A stretch of DNA of 50,183 bases from Bacillota bacterium. Its GTDB lineage: Bacteria; Bacillota; Clostridia; Peptostreptococcales; Anaerovoracaceae. Below the pieces are notes generated by a model, which saw only the letters and a program-made list of their open reading frames with translations, was not told the origin of the DNA and made no database searches. The stretch covers positions 1 to 50,183 of the forward strand of contig JAHZHL010000030.1 of the NCBI GenBank assembly GCA_019420305.1, written 5' to 3'. Positions 1-6,567 of this stretch are shown here, piece by piece (positions within the stretch are counted from its first letter, which is position 1; each line of letters begins with the position of its first letter). The position numbers and the translations under genes were made by a program.

Positions 1-15
1 CCCGAAAAAGGGCAT

Positions 16-47
16 AAAAAACGGCGGCCAGTTTTGGTAACTGCCGC
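16..47 (-). terminator. Rho-independent terminator inside the element
   Basis: Read leftward, a GC-rich stem (GCGGCAGTT pairing with AACT-G-GCCGC, one bulged base) is followed by six T. The same stem plus TTTTTTATGCCC tail recurs at 4091-4139, so the element appears to reuse this terminator form. Positions 48-155 hold only short leftward frames with no good start codon; a small continuing gene is possible but not supported. Confidence 0.5.
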
Positions 48-155
48 GGTCATAATTCCCCACGCCGCTTGAAATTCTGCGGCGCAGCGGTATCCAGTTG
101 TAAGGGTGGGGAAACATGGATTTTCCAGTAGGGGCGCGTATCATGTAGCCAATCG

Positions 156-377
156 TTATGTAGTCGGTTGCTGTAATTCCTCCTTTCTCCCGTAGCGGCA
201 TTCACACTGTCGTAAAATGGTTTCGGCAAACTGCCGTGTGCTTTCCTCCGCCCATTTCCGCCAGTATTCCCGTTCTGCGGCGTCTAAGGCTTCTTTGAGT
301 TCTACCAGTGCCGCCGCAAAGTTCTCTATCATTTCCTGTTGCTGCTTCTCTTTTTTCTTTCTGATACGTCTGTTCAT
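156..377 (-). CDS. Small charged conjugative-element protein
   Basis: A 73-residue protein rich in Lys, Arg and Glu, with a predicted amphipathic helix (about residues 8-55) and two Cys near the C-terminus. It overlaps the end of the coupling-protein gene by four bases (ATGA) and has a GGAGG site 7 bases upstream, so it is probably translationally coupled to it. Small genes of this kind follow virD4 in Tn1549-like elements. I do not recognise a domain, and the function is unknown. Confidence 0.6.
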   Translation of the reverse strand: MNRRIRKKKEKQQQEMIENFAAALVELKEALDAAEREYWRKWAEESTRQFAETILRQCECRYGRKEELQQPTT

Positions 378-1339
378 GGTGTGTCCTCCTGCAAATCTGC
401 TTCGCTGATTTCGTAACAGTCAAAGGGTTCCTCCGGCTTCACGATTGCGGGGCGGCGCTTCATGTACCGTTCCACATCAAAAGCGTTCTTCTTGTCATAA
501 TCGGAAAGGTACTTGTATTTCGGGTGCTTCGTTATATCGAATTTGTCCGAAAAGAACGGGCGCACACCCCGTAGCTGCAAGATACATTTCCCGCCGTCCA
601 TGACGGCGATTTCGTCCTGCGTCATAAGCTCCTTGCCTAACTTCTGGTAGTTCAGCCCGTGGGACAGCTCCCGCCCTCTGGTTTCGGAAGTGTTGAAGCT
701 GTCAATGGTTTCTTTCCCCAAAAGCTCCGACATTTCTTTCAGCGTGGTTTTCTCCTTACCGCCAAGGAAAAGGGTGGTGTCGCAGTTGCCGACAATGGTA
801 TCGGCGTTGTCCTTATAGATTGCCTTTAGCTGTGACTGGCTCTGCAAGATGATAGAAGCGGAGATTTCCCGGCTCCTTATGGTGGCAATCAGCTTTTCAA
901 ACTTCGGTATCTGCCCGATATTGGCAAACTCGTCTAACAGACACCTCACATGGACGGGCAGCCGCCCGCCGTACACATCGTCGGCTTTGTCGCATAACAG
1001 ATTGAAAAGCTGCGTGTAAAGGATAGATACGACAAAGTTAAACGTGTCGTCCGTATCGCTGATGATAACAAACAGTGCTGTTTTCCGGTCGCCTATGGTG
1101 TCAAGCTCCATTTCGTCGGTTTCCAGAAGCTCCCGCAGCTCCCGTATGTCAAAAGGGGCAAGCCGCGCCCCGCAGCTTATAAGGATTGAGGAACGTGTCT
1201 TGCCCGCGCTTAACAGGAATTTCTTGTACTGCCGGACGGCAAAATGCTCCGGGTCTTTTTCTTCCAGACGTTCAAACATGAGGTCAACCGGGGACTGAAA
1301 TTCCGGGTCGTCCTCGCGGGCTTCCGACGCATTTATCAT
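374..1339 (-). CDS. VirD4/TraG type IV coupling protein, C-terminal part (frameshifted)
   Basis: This is the C-terminal half of a TraG/TraD-family coupling ATPase. It carries the Walker B segment (CLLDEFANIG) and the family motif SQSQLKAIY. Coupling proteins bring the relaxosome to the mating channel and hydrolyse ATP at the membrane. The family is normally one chain of about 600 residues; here the frame is broken at 1336-1339, and this part restarts at an ATG inside the ATGA junction (start MINASEARED). Intact relatives read through TTLLE-x-INASE, so a loss of about four bases is the simplest cause. The two halves could still be made by coupled re-initiation, but ATP hydrolysis needs Walker A and B together. 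Confidence 0.8.
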   Translation of the reverse strand: MINASEAREDDPEFQSPVDLMFERLEEKDPEHFAVRQYKKFLLSAGKTRSSILISCGARLAPFDIRELRELLETDEMELDTIGDRKTALFVIISDTDDTFNFVVSILYTQLFNLLCDKADDVYGGRLPVHVRCLLDEFANIGQIPKFEKLIATIRSREISASIILQSQSQLKAIYKDNADTIVGNCDTTLFLGGKEKTTLKEMSELLGKETIDSFNTSETRGRELSHGLNYQKLGKELMTQDEIAVMDGGKCILQLRGVRPFFSDKFDITKHPKYKYLSDYDKKNAFDVERYMKRRPAIVKPEEPFDCYEISEADLQEDTP

Positions 1340-2154
1340 TTCAGCGTCGTGAAGTTCTTCTCGTCCTCCGGGGCTTCATACCAGATATAGCCGATAAGGG
1401 CGCAGTAAAAGAGCCGTTCGGACTTTACCCAGAAATCCTCCCCGGATTTTTCCCCGTCGCCTTTGGTATTGGCGATTATGGTATTTACCAGTTTCAGAAT
1501 GTCCTTTTCGCTGCGGAGATAGGCGAATGGGTTATAGTGCATACTTTTCTTGAAGTTTATCGTATTCAGCACTTTTATCTTGTACCCGCCCCGCTGTAAG
1601 AGCTTCCCGCACTCCACAAGGACAGTCCCTTTCGGGTCTGTGACAACATAGGAGCTGTGCATTTGCATAAGGGAAGGCTTTACGAAGAAGCGGGTCTTTC
1701 CGCTCCCGCTTCCCCCGATGACTAAAATATTTTTATTCCGGGCGTATTTCGGCTGCTTTGGTCGGCTGTTCATGGTAAGCCGTTCTGTCTGTGTCAGTGG
1801 GATATTGTTCTCGAATACCGGGTCAGTAAAAGGCTTTATGTCCTCGGCTGTCCCCCAACGGGCAGAGCCGTATTCGATACCTTTCCGGTATTTCTTCGCG
1901 TTCTTGCCCTTAAAGTAGACAATCAGCCGGATAAGAACCGCCCCCGCTATACCGATAAGCAAGTCCATAGGGTGTAAGCTCGGCGCAGCGTCCCCAAAGG
2001 ATGCGGAAAATCCCGTCCCAAGGGAAAGCAGTTTTCCCGACAGGTCAGCCCCCGGCGACAGCCGGAACGCCTGCGCTGCCTTGTCAAAGAGCCAGACAAA
2101 GAGCAGATAGGGGATATTCGGGATAATCAACTTTTTCAAGTCTATGTTGTTCAA
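1336..2154 (-). CDS. VirD4/TraG type IV coupling protein, N-terminal part (frameshifted)
   Basis: The N-terminal half of the coupling ATPase, with hydrophobic segments near residues 10-25 and 55-80 and then a Walker A P-loop (GGSGSGKTRF) near residue 145. It ends in a premature stop (KNFTTLK) just where intact relatives continue to the second half. The start overlaps the end of the PcfB gene by four bases (ATGA). PcfB-type proteins assist the coupling protein in conjugation, so the pair forms one functional unit. Whether the element can still transfer depends on the frameshift being real. Confidence 0.8.
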   Translation of the reverse strand: MNNIDLKKLIIPNIPYLLFVWLFDKAAQAFRLSPGADLSGKLLSLGTGFSASFGDAAPSLHPMDLLIGIAGAVLIRLIVYFKGKNAKKYRKGIEYGSARWGTAEDIKPFTDPVFENNIPLTQTERLTMNSRPKQPKYARNKNILVIGGSGSGKTRFFVKPSLMQMHSSYVVTDPKGTVLVECGKLLQRGGYKIKVLNTINFKKSMHYNPFAYLRSEKDILKLVNTIIANTKGDGEKSGEDFWVKSERLFYCALIGYIWYEAPEDEKNFTTLK

Positions 2155-2633
2155 CGGTCAAGCCCCCTTTCCTTGTTCTTGACTTTCTCCCGGTTGGCGT
2201 TAAGCTGCTTCGCCTTATCCCGGAAAACGGCTAACGCCTTTCGGATAGAGGGCTTCTGCTCCCGTGAGAGCTTCTTTGCGGAAAACTCCTTAAAGGCTGC
2301 GGTCAGCGCGTCAGCGTCCCGCGCCTTAAAGAAAACAAGGTACCGGGGCGGGCTTTCCGTCGCGTCCTTTTTCAGCGCAAAGTCAATCCCGTATTTCTTT
2401 GCGGTACTCTCAAAGGCTTTGATATTATCCTTCGTGATTTCGATATTGGAAACGCCTGCGTTCTGCTTCATAAGCTGCTTTAGGGTCTGCTTGCCGTGGG
2501 GCATTTGCCGCTTGTTTGCCTGTTTCTTTACCTGTGAGAGAAAGAATTTCATGGATTTTTGCAGCACTTCCGCAGACAGCTTCCCGGTCTTGATTGACAG
2601 GGCAATCACTTTTTCGTTGACTTCCTCCTGCAC
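2151..2633 (-). CDS. PcfB-family (DUF3801) conjugation protein
   Basis: A 160-residue basic protein with the PcfB/DUF3801 pattern: an N-terminal segment with KLSAEVL, the central GVSNIEITKDNIKAFE, and a C-terminal Lys/Arg-rich tail. PcfB of enterococcal pCF10 is a relaxosome accessory protein that links the processed DNA to the coupling ATPase; that role is carried over by family membership. It sits directly upstream of virD4 with a four-base overlap, the standard arrangement in these elements. Confidence 0.85.
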   Translation of the reverse strand: MQEEVNEKVIALSIKTGKLSAEVLQKSMKFFLSQVKKQANKRQMPHGKQTLKQLMKQNAGVSNIEITKDNIKAFESTAKKYGIDFALKKDATESPPRYLVFFKARDADALTAAFKEFSAKKLSREQKPSIRKALAVFRDKAKQLNANREKVKNKERGLDR

Positions 2634-2717
2634 TTATCGTCCTCCTTTCGCAAAAGTCTGTTTCCGGGCAGAAAGAAAGGGCAGCCGTTCCCGGTTGCCC
2701 TGTGCCTGCCGCTTTCC

Positions 2718-2936
2718 TTAAATCCGTACCCTAAGCCCGTTCAAGTCCTCGGCGCGTACCCCTGCCAGATACCAGTTCTGTCCGTACTCCATACGGGTCG
2801 GCTTCCATTTCCCCCTTACGAATACTTCCAGACAGTCGCCGCAATGCAAGCCCCCGTAGTAGTCGGAAAGGTCAAAGCGAATGTCGTAACGGTCGGTCAG
2901 CTCGTCAAATACCAATGCTCCGGTTCTCTGTGCCAT
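2718..2936 (-). CDS. DUF5348 domain protein
   Basis: A 72-residue protein. The start is set at 2936, where an AAGGAGG site lies upstream of the ATG that opens MAQRTGALVFDE; the longer upstream frame overlaps the replication gene and looks non-coding. The pattern (RYDIRFDLSDYYGGLHCGD, EVFVRGKW, NWYLAG) is typical of DUF5348 proteins found between the replication gene and pcfB in Tn1549-like elements. The fold is probably a small beta barrel; the function is unknown. Confidence 0.8.
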   Translation of the reverse strand: MAQRTGALVFDELTDRYDIRFDLSDYYGGLHCGDCLEVFVRGKWKPTRMEYGQNWYLAGVRAEDLNGLRVRI

Positions 2937-2958
2937 AAAAAATCCTCCTTGTGTTGTT

Positions 2959-3939
2959 TTACAGGCTTTCGCCCTCGTTGCATGAATAGTAGTCCGGGTC
3001 GCCAAACTGTGGCTTTCGCGGAGCCAGTGCGCCGCTTGCCATGTCATGGGCGACAAGGGAAGTGTAGTAATTGCCGATAGTGGACGGCGCGTTGAACAAT
3101 GCCGCCCGTAGGTACTGCTTGATATTGCGGATTTTCGTGGTGTTCTCCCGCATACAGTCAAGGACGAACCGGATATGTTCGCTTTCCAGTTTCATAAACT
3201 TTGACTTCACAAGCTCTGCCGGGTAGTCGTCCCCTGCGATACGGATTGTCCTGCGCCTTGTGCAGACCGTTTCAAGGATAAGGTCAACGATTTCATCTAT
3301 CCGGTCATGGTCGTAGGGCATATCCTGTTTGAGAATGTCATAGCAGATATTGTCTTTTATGATTTCCTCATATACCCGGTATGCGTCGTTCGTTTCCTTT
3401 CGTTTCCGTTCCGGCGGCGCAGCCGCTTGTCCCTCTAAGGGAGAGGGGTTAGGGGAATGGATAGGAATGGAATGGGTACTTTGTGTATCTGTATTTGGTT
3501 TTTCTTTTTTTGATAGATTAGTCTTTTGTTCTTCTTTAATTATTTGCATTGGATTTTCCGACGTCGGATTTCCCGTTGTCGGATTTTCCAATACCGGATT
3601 ACCCGCTGTTGGATTTTCCAATGTCGGCTTTTCCAACTCCGGGGGCTGTGGCTGCTCGTAAATGGTGTACTCAATGGCGGTCATTTTGCCTTTTTCGTCA
3701 CGTCCCTGCCGCCTTGTGATATATCCGGCTTTTTCAAGCTCCCAGACGGCGGTACGGATAGCGTCGATACTTTCCCGGTTGATATGGGACAGCCCCGCAA
3801 GGGTATAGTCCCAATCTTCGGGAAGTGAAAGCATTTGTGACAACAAGCCCTTTGCTTTCAAGGTCAGCTCCTTGTTGCGTAAGTGGTGGTTGCTCATTAC
3901 GGTATATCCCGTGTTCCGTTCCACTCTGAAAACTGCCAT
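2959..3939 (-). CDS. DUF6017 replication-initiator-like protein
   Basis: A 326-residue protein. Residues 1-95 form a winged-helix region like the N-terminal domain of RepA-type initiators (VMSNHHLRNKELTLKAKGLL). A low-complexity linker with five to six ENPT/GNP repeats follows (about 105-135), then a Pro/Ser-rich stretch, then the DUF6017 domain (about 190-320). It is the first gene at this end of the element and has a good AAGGAG site. It probably takes part in replication or copy control of the excised circle; this is inferred from the domain. Confidence 0.8.
   Translation of the reverse strand: MAVFRVERNTGYTVMSNHHLRNKELTLKAKGLLSQMLSLPEDWDYTLAGLSHINRESIDAIRTAVWELEKAGYITRRQGRDEKGKMTAIEYTIYEQPQPPELEKPTLENPTAGNPVLENPTTGNPTSENPMQIIKEEQKTNLSKKEKPNTDTQSTHSIPIHSPNPSPLEGQAAAPPERKRKETNDAYRVYEEIIKDNICYDILKQDMPYDHDRIDEIVDLILETVCTRRRTIRIAGDDYPAELVKSKFMKLESEHIRFVLDCMRENTTKIRNIKQYLRAALFNAPSTIGNYYTSLVAHDMASGALAPRKPQFGDPDYYSCNEGESL
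3551..3635 (-). repeat. Short in-frame tandem repeats in the DUF6017 gene
   Basis: About five imperfect units of 15-18 bases built on GGATTTTCC (plus strand) encode alternating ENPT and GNP peptides. They form a flexible linker between the winged-helix and DUF6017 domains. Such repeats change length by slippage. Confidence 0.7.
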
Positions 3940-3967
3940 AGCTTATCAGCTCCTTTACTGTGGATTT

Positions 3968-4079
3968 GTTACGCAGTAGAACGCGGGTTTTGAGGGGAAA
4001 GGTATCTTTCCCTTGCTTCCCCGGTTCCGCGCTCTGGAAGCCGCATAAATCAACGCTCTTTCTGCCCCTACTGCGTAAC
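3968..4079. repeat. 12-bp inverted repeat pair bracketing a structured region
   Basis: GTTACGCAGTAG at 3968-3979 and its exact reverse complement at 4068-4079 enclose 88 bases. Inside lies a smaller hairpin (GGGAAAG-GTAT-CTTTCCC, 3995-4012). The region has no credible gene and sits directly upstream of the replication-type gene, so it could be an origin, an initiator-binding site or recombinase arm sites near the element end. The sequence alone does not decide. Confidence 0.55.
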
Positions 4080-4090
4080 ATGAGGGCATA

Positions 4091-4139
4091 AAAAAAGCGG
4101 CGTTCCTGTTCTTCCGGGGTGGAAGTGGGAAACGCCGCC
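4091..4139 (-). terminator. Terminator guarding the element end
   Basis: Read leftward, the stem GCGGCGTT/AACGCCGC, with an inner stem CTTCC/GGAAG, is followed by six T. It would stop transcripts entering the element from the cotJ side. A similar unit lies at 16-47. Confidence 0.65.
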
Positions 4140-4154
4140 TTTGCGGTTCAATAT

Positions 4155-4862
4155 TCAGTTGTAGGAAAAAGCAGCTTGTCCTATCTCATGTATTATCTTC
4201 ATTTTGAGGTATAGCAGCAGATAGGGCGGCTCATGCCTATGTCCTGCAAATGTTCTGATTGATAGTGACTTTCCAAAAGTGCTGAATTTGTGGGCTTTCC
4301 GCGCCTTTGGAATTTTACTACAATCTTCCCGGTTTGCTTCGCCAAATCGCTGAAAATGCACGATTTCCCGTTCTCTCAAATAGCGGATCGGATCAATGAC
4401 ATCCGGGTCGTCTACCATCCGCAGGATGTTATCGTAAGTGGTACGCGCTTTTTGTTCGGCCGCCATATCCTCCACCAGATCGGTAATCGCGTCTCCTTTG
4501 GAAGCGAAACAGAGGGCGTCAAAAGGAAAACCGGCCGCAGCCTGCGGATACACGCCTGCCGTATGATCGACAAAATAAGTTTCAAATCCCGCGTCTTTAA
4601 TCTGCTCAATGGTCATATTGCGGGTAAGCTGATGAATAATGGTACTTACCATCTCAAGATGAGCCAATTCCTCGGTTCCCACATCCGTCAGCGTCGCGAT
4701 AGCCTCATCATAGGGCATGGAATAACGCTGGGACAGATAGCGCTGAGAAGCGCCCAGTTCTCCGTCCGGTCCGCCCACCTGGCTGATGATGAACTTTGCC
4801 AGAGCCGGGTTGGGATTTTTAATATTAATCGGGTATTCCAGTTTCTTTTCATACTTCCACAT
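4155..4862 (-). CDS. cotJC: Spore-coat protein CotJC, manganese-catalase-like, with replaced C-terminus
   Basis: Residues 1 to about 176 match CotJC: the ferritin-like Mn-catalase fold with metal-ligand motifs GELGASQRYL, GTEELAHLEM, EDMAAEQKAR and REREIVHFQRFGEA. CotJC is an inner spore-coat protein made in the mother cell under sigma-E in Bacillus. Family members are about 190-220 residues and continue from FGEA into a short conserved tail. Here the last roughly 60 residues are unrelated, Lys/Arg-rich, and appear to be read from mobile-element DNA. All four-helix ligand motifs are kept, so the protein may still fold. It follows cotJB by three bases. Confidence 0.85.
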   Translation of the reverse strand: MWKYEKKLEYPINIKNPNPALAKFIISQVGGPDGELGASQRYLSQRYSMPYDEAIATLTDVGTEELAHLEMVSTIIHQLTRNMTIEQIKDAGFETYFVDHTAGVYPQAAAGFPFDALCFASKGDAITDLVEDMAAEQKARTTYDNILRMVDDPDVIDPIRYLREREIVHFQRFGEANREDCSKIPKARKAHKFSTFGKSLSIRTFAGHRHEPPYLLLYLKMKIIHEIGQAAFSYN

Positions 4863-4865
4863 ATC

Positions 4866-5120
4866 CTAATCCTCCACTTCCCACGGCCATGGCCTGTGAA
4901 TCCAGGACCATCCGTCCCGCTCTGTGCGAATGCCGTCGTAATCCAGCGGCCCGAAGGCCTCTTCATATTCCATTTTCGCTTTTCTATGCAGTTCCTGATA
5001 TTTTCGGAATAACTCCAGGGCTGCCGGAGATTCCGGCTGGTTATTCAGAAAAAGCCCGGCGTCAATCATCACGAAATTCAGCTGCTGCACCTTTTTCAGC
5101 ATTTCACTCCGCTCTGTCAT
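4866..5120 (-). CDS. cotJB: Spore-coat protein CotJB
   Basis: An 84-residue protein with the CotJB pattern: LNFVMIDAGLFLNNQP near the N-terminus and GPLDYDGI with a Trp-rich end (WSWIHRPWPWEVED). The start at 5120 is chosen because a GGAGGT site precedes it and it overlaps the cotJA stop by four bases. CotJB is needed with CotJA and CotJC to assemble an inner coat layer. Confidence 0.9.
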   Translation of the reverse strand: MTERSEMLKKVQQLNFVMIDAGLFLNNQPESPAALELFRKYQELHRKAKMEYEEAFGPLDYDGIRTERDGWSWIHRPWPWEVED

Positions 5121-5371
5121 CGCGTGCCACCTCCCATGAACCACAGATCCAGACTGGGAAAAATCGTTCCCGCCTGCAGCGCCTTCTCCGGATCGTAGGT
5201 AGATTCCCATTGCTGCATAGGCGTATAAGTCATTCCAATGGGCCAGTCTTCAAAGCAGCACTGGTTCATACACGGATCCTGCCCGCCGCTCCGTTCCCCG
5301 AACAGATCGTCACAATCGCAGTCATCCAAATATATCGGCATACCTACATAAGGTTCCTCATTCTTTTTCAA
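5117..5371 (-). CDS. cotJA: Spore-coat-associated protein CotJA
   Basis: An 84-residue protein, acidic and Cys-rich at the N-terminus (LDDCDCDD, CMNQCC). It then has the CotJA signature: paired Pro/Met/Gln region with EKALQAGTIFPSLDLWF. It appears to start at a TTG codon (5371) behind an AAGGGGA site; no ATG with a site exists upstream. It is the first gene of the cotJABC operon. Confidence 0.8.
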   Translation of the reverse strand: MKKNEEPYVGMPIYLDDCDCDDLFGERSGGQDPCMNQCCFEDWPIGMTYTPMQQWESTYDPEKALQAGTIFPSLDLWFMGGGTR

Positions 5372-5393
5372 AACAAAAAATCCCCTTTCATCG

Positions 5394-5412
5394 TAGTATA
5401 TGGTTTATACTA
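5394..5412 (-). promoter_or_regulatory. 7-bp inverted repeat in front of cotJA
   Basis: TAGTATA-N5-TATACTA lies about 25-40 bases upstream of the cotJA start. It may be a promoter/operator element. I could not fit a convincing sigma-E -35/-10 pair. Confidence 0.35.
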
Positions 5413-5438
5413 TGACGCGAGGATTTGTTTTGTTCATC

Positions 5439-6116
5439 CTACAAAAACATCGAAAACAGAACCGTCATAATTCCGCAGACTCCGATGGCAAGCCCGCTCA
5501 TGGCGCCTTCCGTTTCGCCGAGTTCCACGGCTTTTGACGTGCCCACCGCATGGCTGCAGGCTCCAATAGCCGTTCCCGCTTCCAGCGGCTCTTTCACCCG
5601 GAACAGGCGAATCAGAAGAGGCGCGAAGACACTTCCCAGAATTCCGGTAAAAATCACAGCAACGATGGTGATGGGGACAATACCGCCGTGAGCCTGGGAA
5701 ATGCTGATGGCGATTGGCGTTGTGACAGACTTGGGCAGCAGAGAAGCGGTCAGTTGTTCATCCAGCCCCAGCAGGCGGCACATTCCGAAAATACTTGCCA
5801 TCGAGGCCAGGGAACCCATGGCGCAGCCGATGAGAATCGGCAGCCAGTTTTCTTTTAAAAGCTGCAATTTTGTATAGATGGAAACCGCCAGACAGGCTGT
5901 GGCCGGCGCCAGGAACAGATCAATCAGCGCTCCGCCTTCCTGGTAATACGAATATGGAATCCGGAAAATCAGCAGCACGCCGATAATCAGAACGATTGCG
6001 ATAATAATCGGATTGCAGATGCTCAGCCCCGTCTTTTTGTGAATCCGTTCGCCAATCCAGAAAGCCACAATACTGAGAGCCACTCCGAAGAAAGGCGATT
6101 TGCAAAGCTCCAGCAA
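5439..6116 (-). CDS. lrgB: LrgB/CidB-family membrane protein
   Basis: A 225-residue polytopic protein of the LrgB family with about six membrane segments. It has the family's KSVTTPIAI, GILGSVFAPLL and GACSHAVGTSKAVELGE motifs. The chosen start is a TTG (LELCKSPFFG) three bases after the lrgA stop, giving the usual family length; the longer upstream frame lies in lrgA. LrgAB/CidAB pairs modulate murein hydrolase activity or act as pyruvate carriers, depending on the organism. Which applies here is not visible. Confidence 0.85.
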   Translation of the reverse strand: MLELCKSPFFGVALSIVAFWIGERIHKKTGLSICNPIIIAIVLIIGVLLIFRIPYSYYQEGGALIDLFLAPATACLAVSIYTKLQLLKENWLPILIGCAMGSLASMASIFGMCRLLGLDEQLTASLLPKSVTTPIAISISQAHGGIVPITIVAVIFTGILGSVFAPLLIRLFRVKEPLEAGTAIGACSHAVGTSKAVELGETEGAMSGLAIGVCGIMTVLFSMFL

Positions 6117-6118
6117 GC

Positions 6119-6475
6119 CTACCGCCCCCTTTCCATCAGCCTTTTGGTAAGACGGATACTGAAAGCGGTCACGCCAAAGGTCACAAAAGTGGAAACAGCG
6201 CAGATAACGGCAATCTGCCACAGGTTACTCTTCAAAAGATCGAAGTAATTGATAATACTCACACCTGCCGGTATAAAAAAGAACGCCATATTCGACAACA
6301 GAAAATCCGATTTTTCCCGGATATGCTCGATTTTCAGTACCCCCGCCAACAGACACCCGAACAGCAGGATCATTCCGATAATGCTGGCGGAAAAGGAAAA
6401 GGGCAGAAAATGCTCAATTACCAGGCTCAGCCAGCAGACCGTGAACAAAATTCCGATTTGCTTTATAATCTTCAA
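6119..6475 (-). CDS. lrgA: LrgA/CidA-family holin-like membrane protein
   Basis: A 118-residue protein with four hydrophobic segments and the LrgA/CidA pattern (PFSFSASIIGMILLFGCLL, FFFIPAGVSII). The start is a TTG at 6475 preceded by GGAGGA; the frame upstream lacks family similarity. It forms an operon with lrgB (two-base gap). It lies 92 bases after the metal ATPase gene on the same strand. A TATAAT in the gap suggests it may have its own promoter. Confidence 0.8.
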   Translation of the reverse strand: MKIIKQIGILFTVCWLSLVIEHFLPFSFSASIIGMILLFGCLLAGVLKIEHIREKSDFLLSNMAFFFIPAGVSIINYFDLLKSNLWQIAVICAVSTFVTFGVTAFSIRLTKRLMERGR

Positions 6476-6567
6476 CTTGCTTCCTCCAAAAATAAAGAAT
6501 TCGCGGCCGCCTTCCAGCAGCCACGAACCATTATACCTGTTTTTCCCCTGAAAGGAAACATTTAAAA

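Larger units (their letters stand above)
1..4335. mobile_element. End of a Tn1549-like integrative conjugative element (partial)
   Basis: A run of leftward genes typical of Clostridia conjugative elements: DUF6017 replication-type protein, DUF5348 protein, PcfB, VirD4/TraG coupling protein and a small charged protein. The order and the tight overlaps match this family. The rest of the element (VirB4-like ATPase, relaxase, integrase) would lie beyond the left edge. The right boundary is placed near 4335 because the cotJC reading frame stops resembling its family there. No integrase or att repeat is visible, so the exact end is inferred. Confidence 0.75.

Noticed and set aside
1..144. Leftward open frame at the window edge with Pro/Trp-rich peptide
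   Set aside because: It has no good start site and crosses a terminator-like hairpin; a second frame there also lacks a start. Not enough sequence to call.
3734..4081. 115-codon leftward frame across the inverted repeat upstream of the DUF6017 gene
   Set aside because: It begins in the inverted repeat, overlaps the replication gene, lacks an RBS and has an implausible Arg/Pro composition.
5372..5430. Sigma-E promoter for cotJABC
   Set aside because: No -35/-10 pair with the right spacing could be matched; only a 7-bp inverted repeat is clear.
6498..6511. GAATTCGCGGCCGC, identical to an EcoRI-NotI cloning adapter
   Set aside because: The flanking sequence runs on smoothly into lrgA with a normal RBS, and no vector sequence is present. 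Most likely chance, though unusual enough to check in raw reads.
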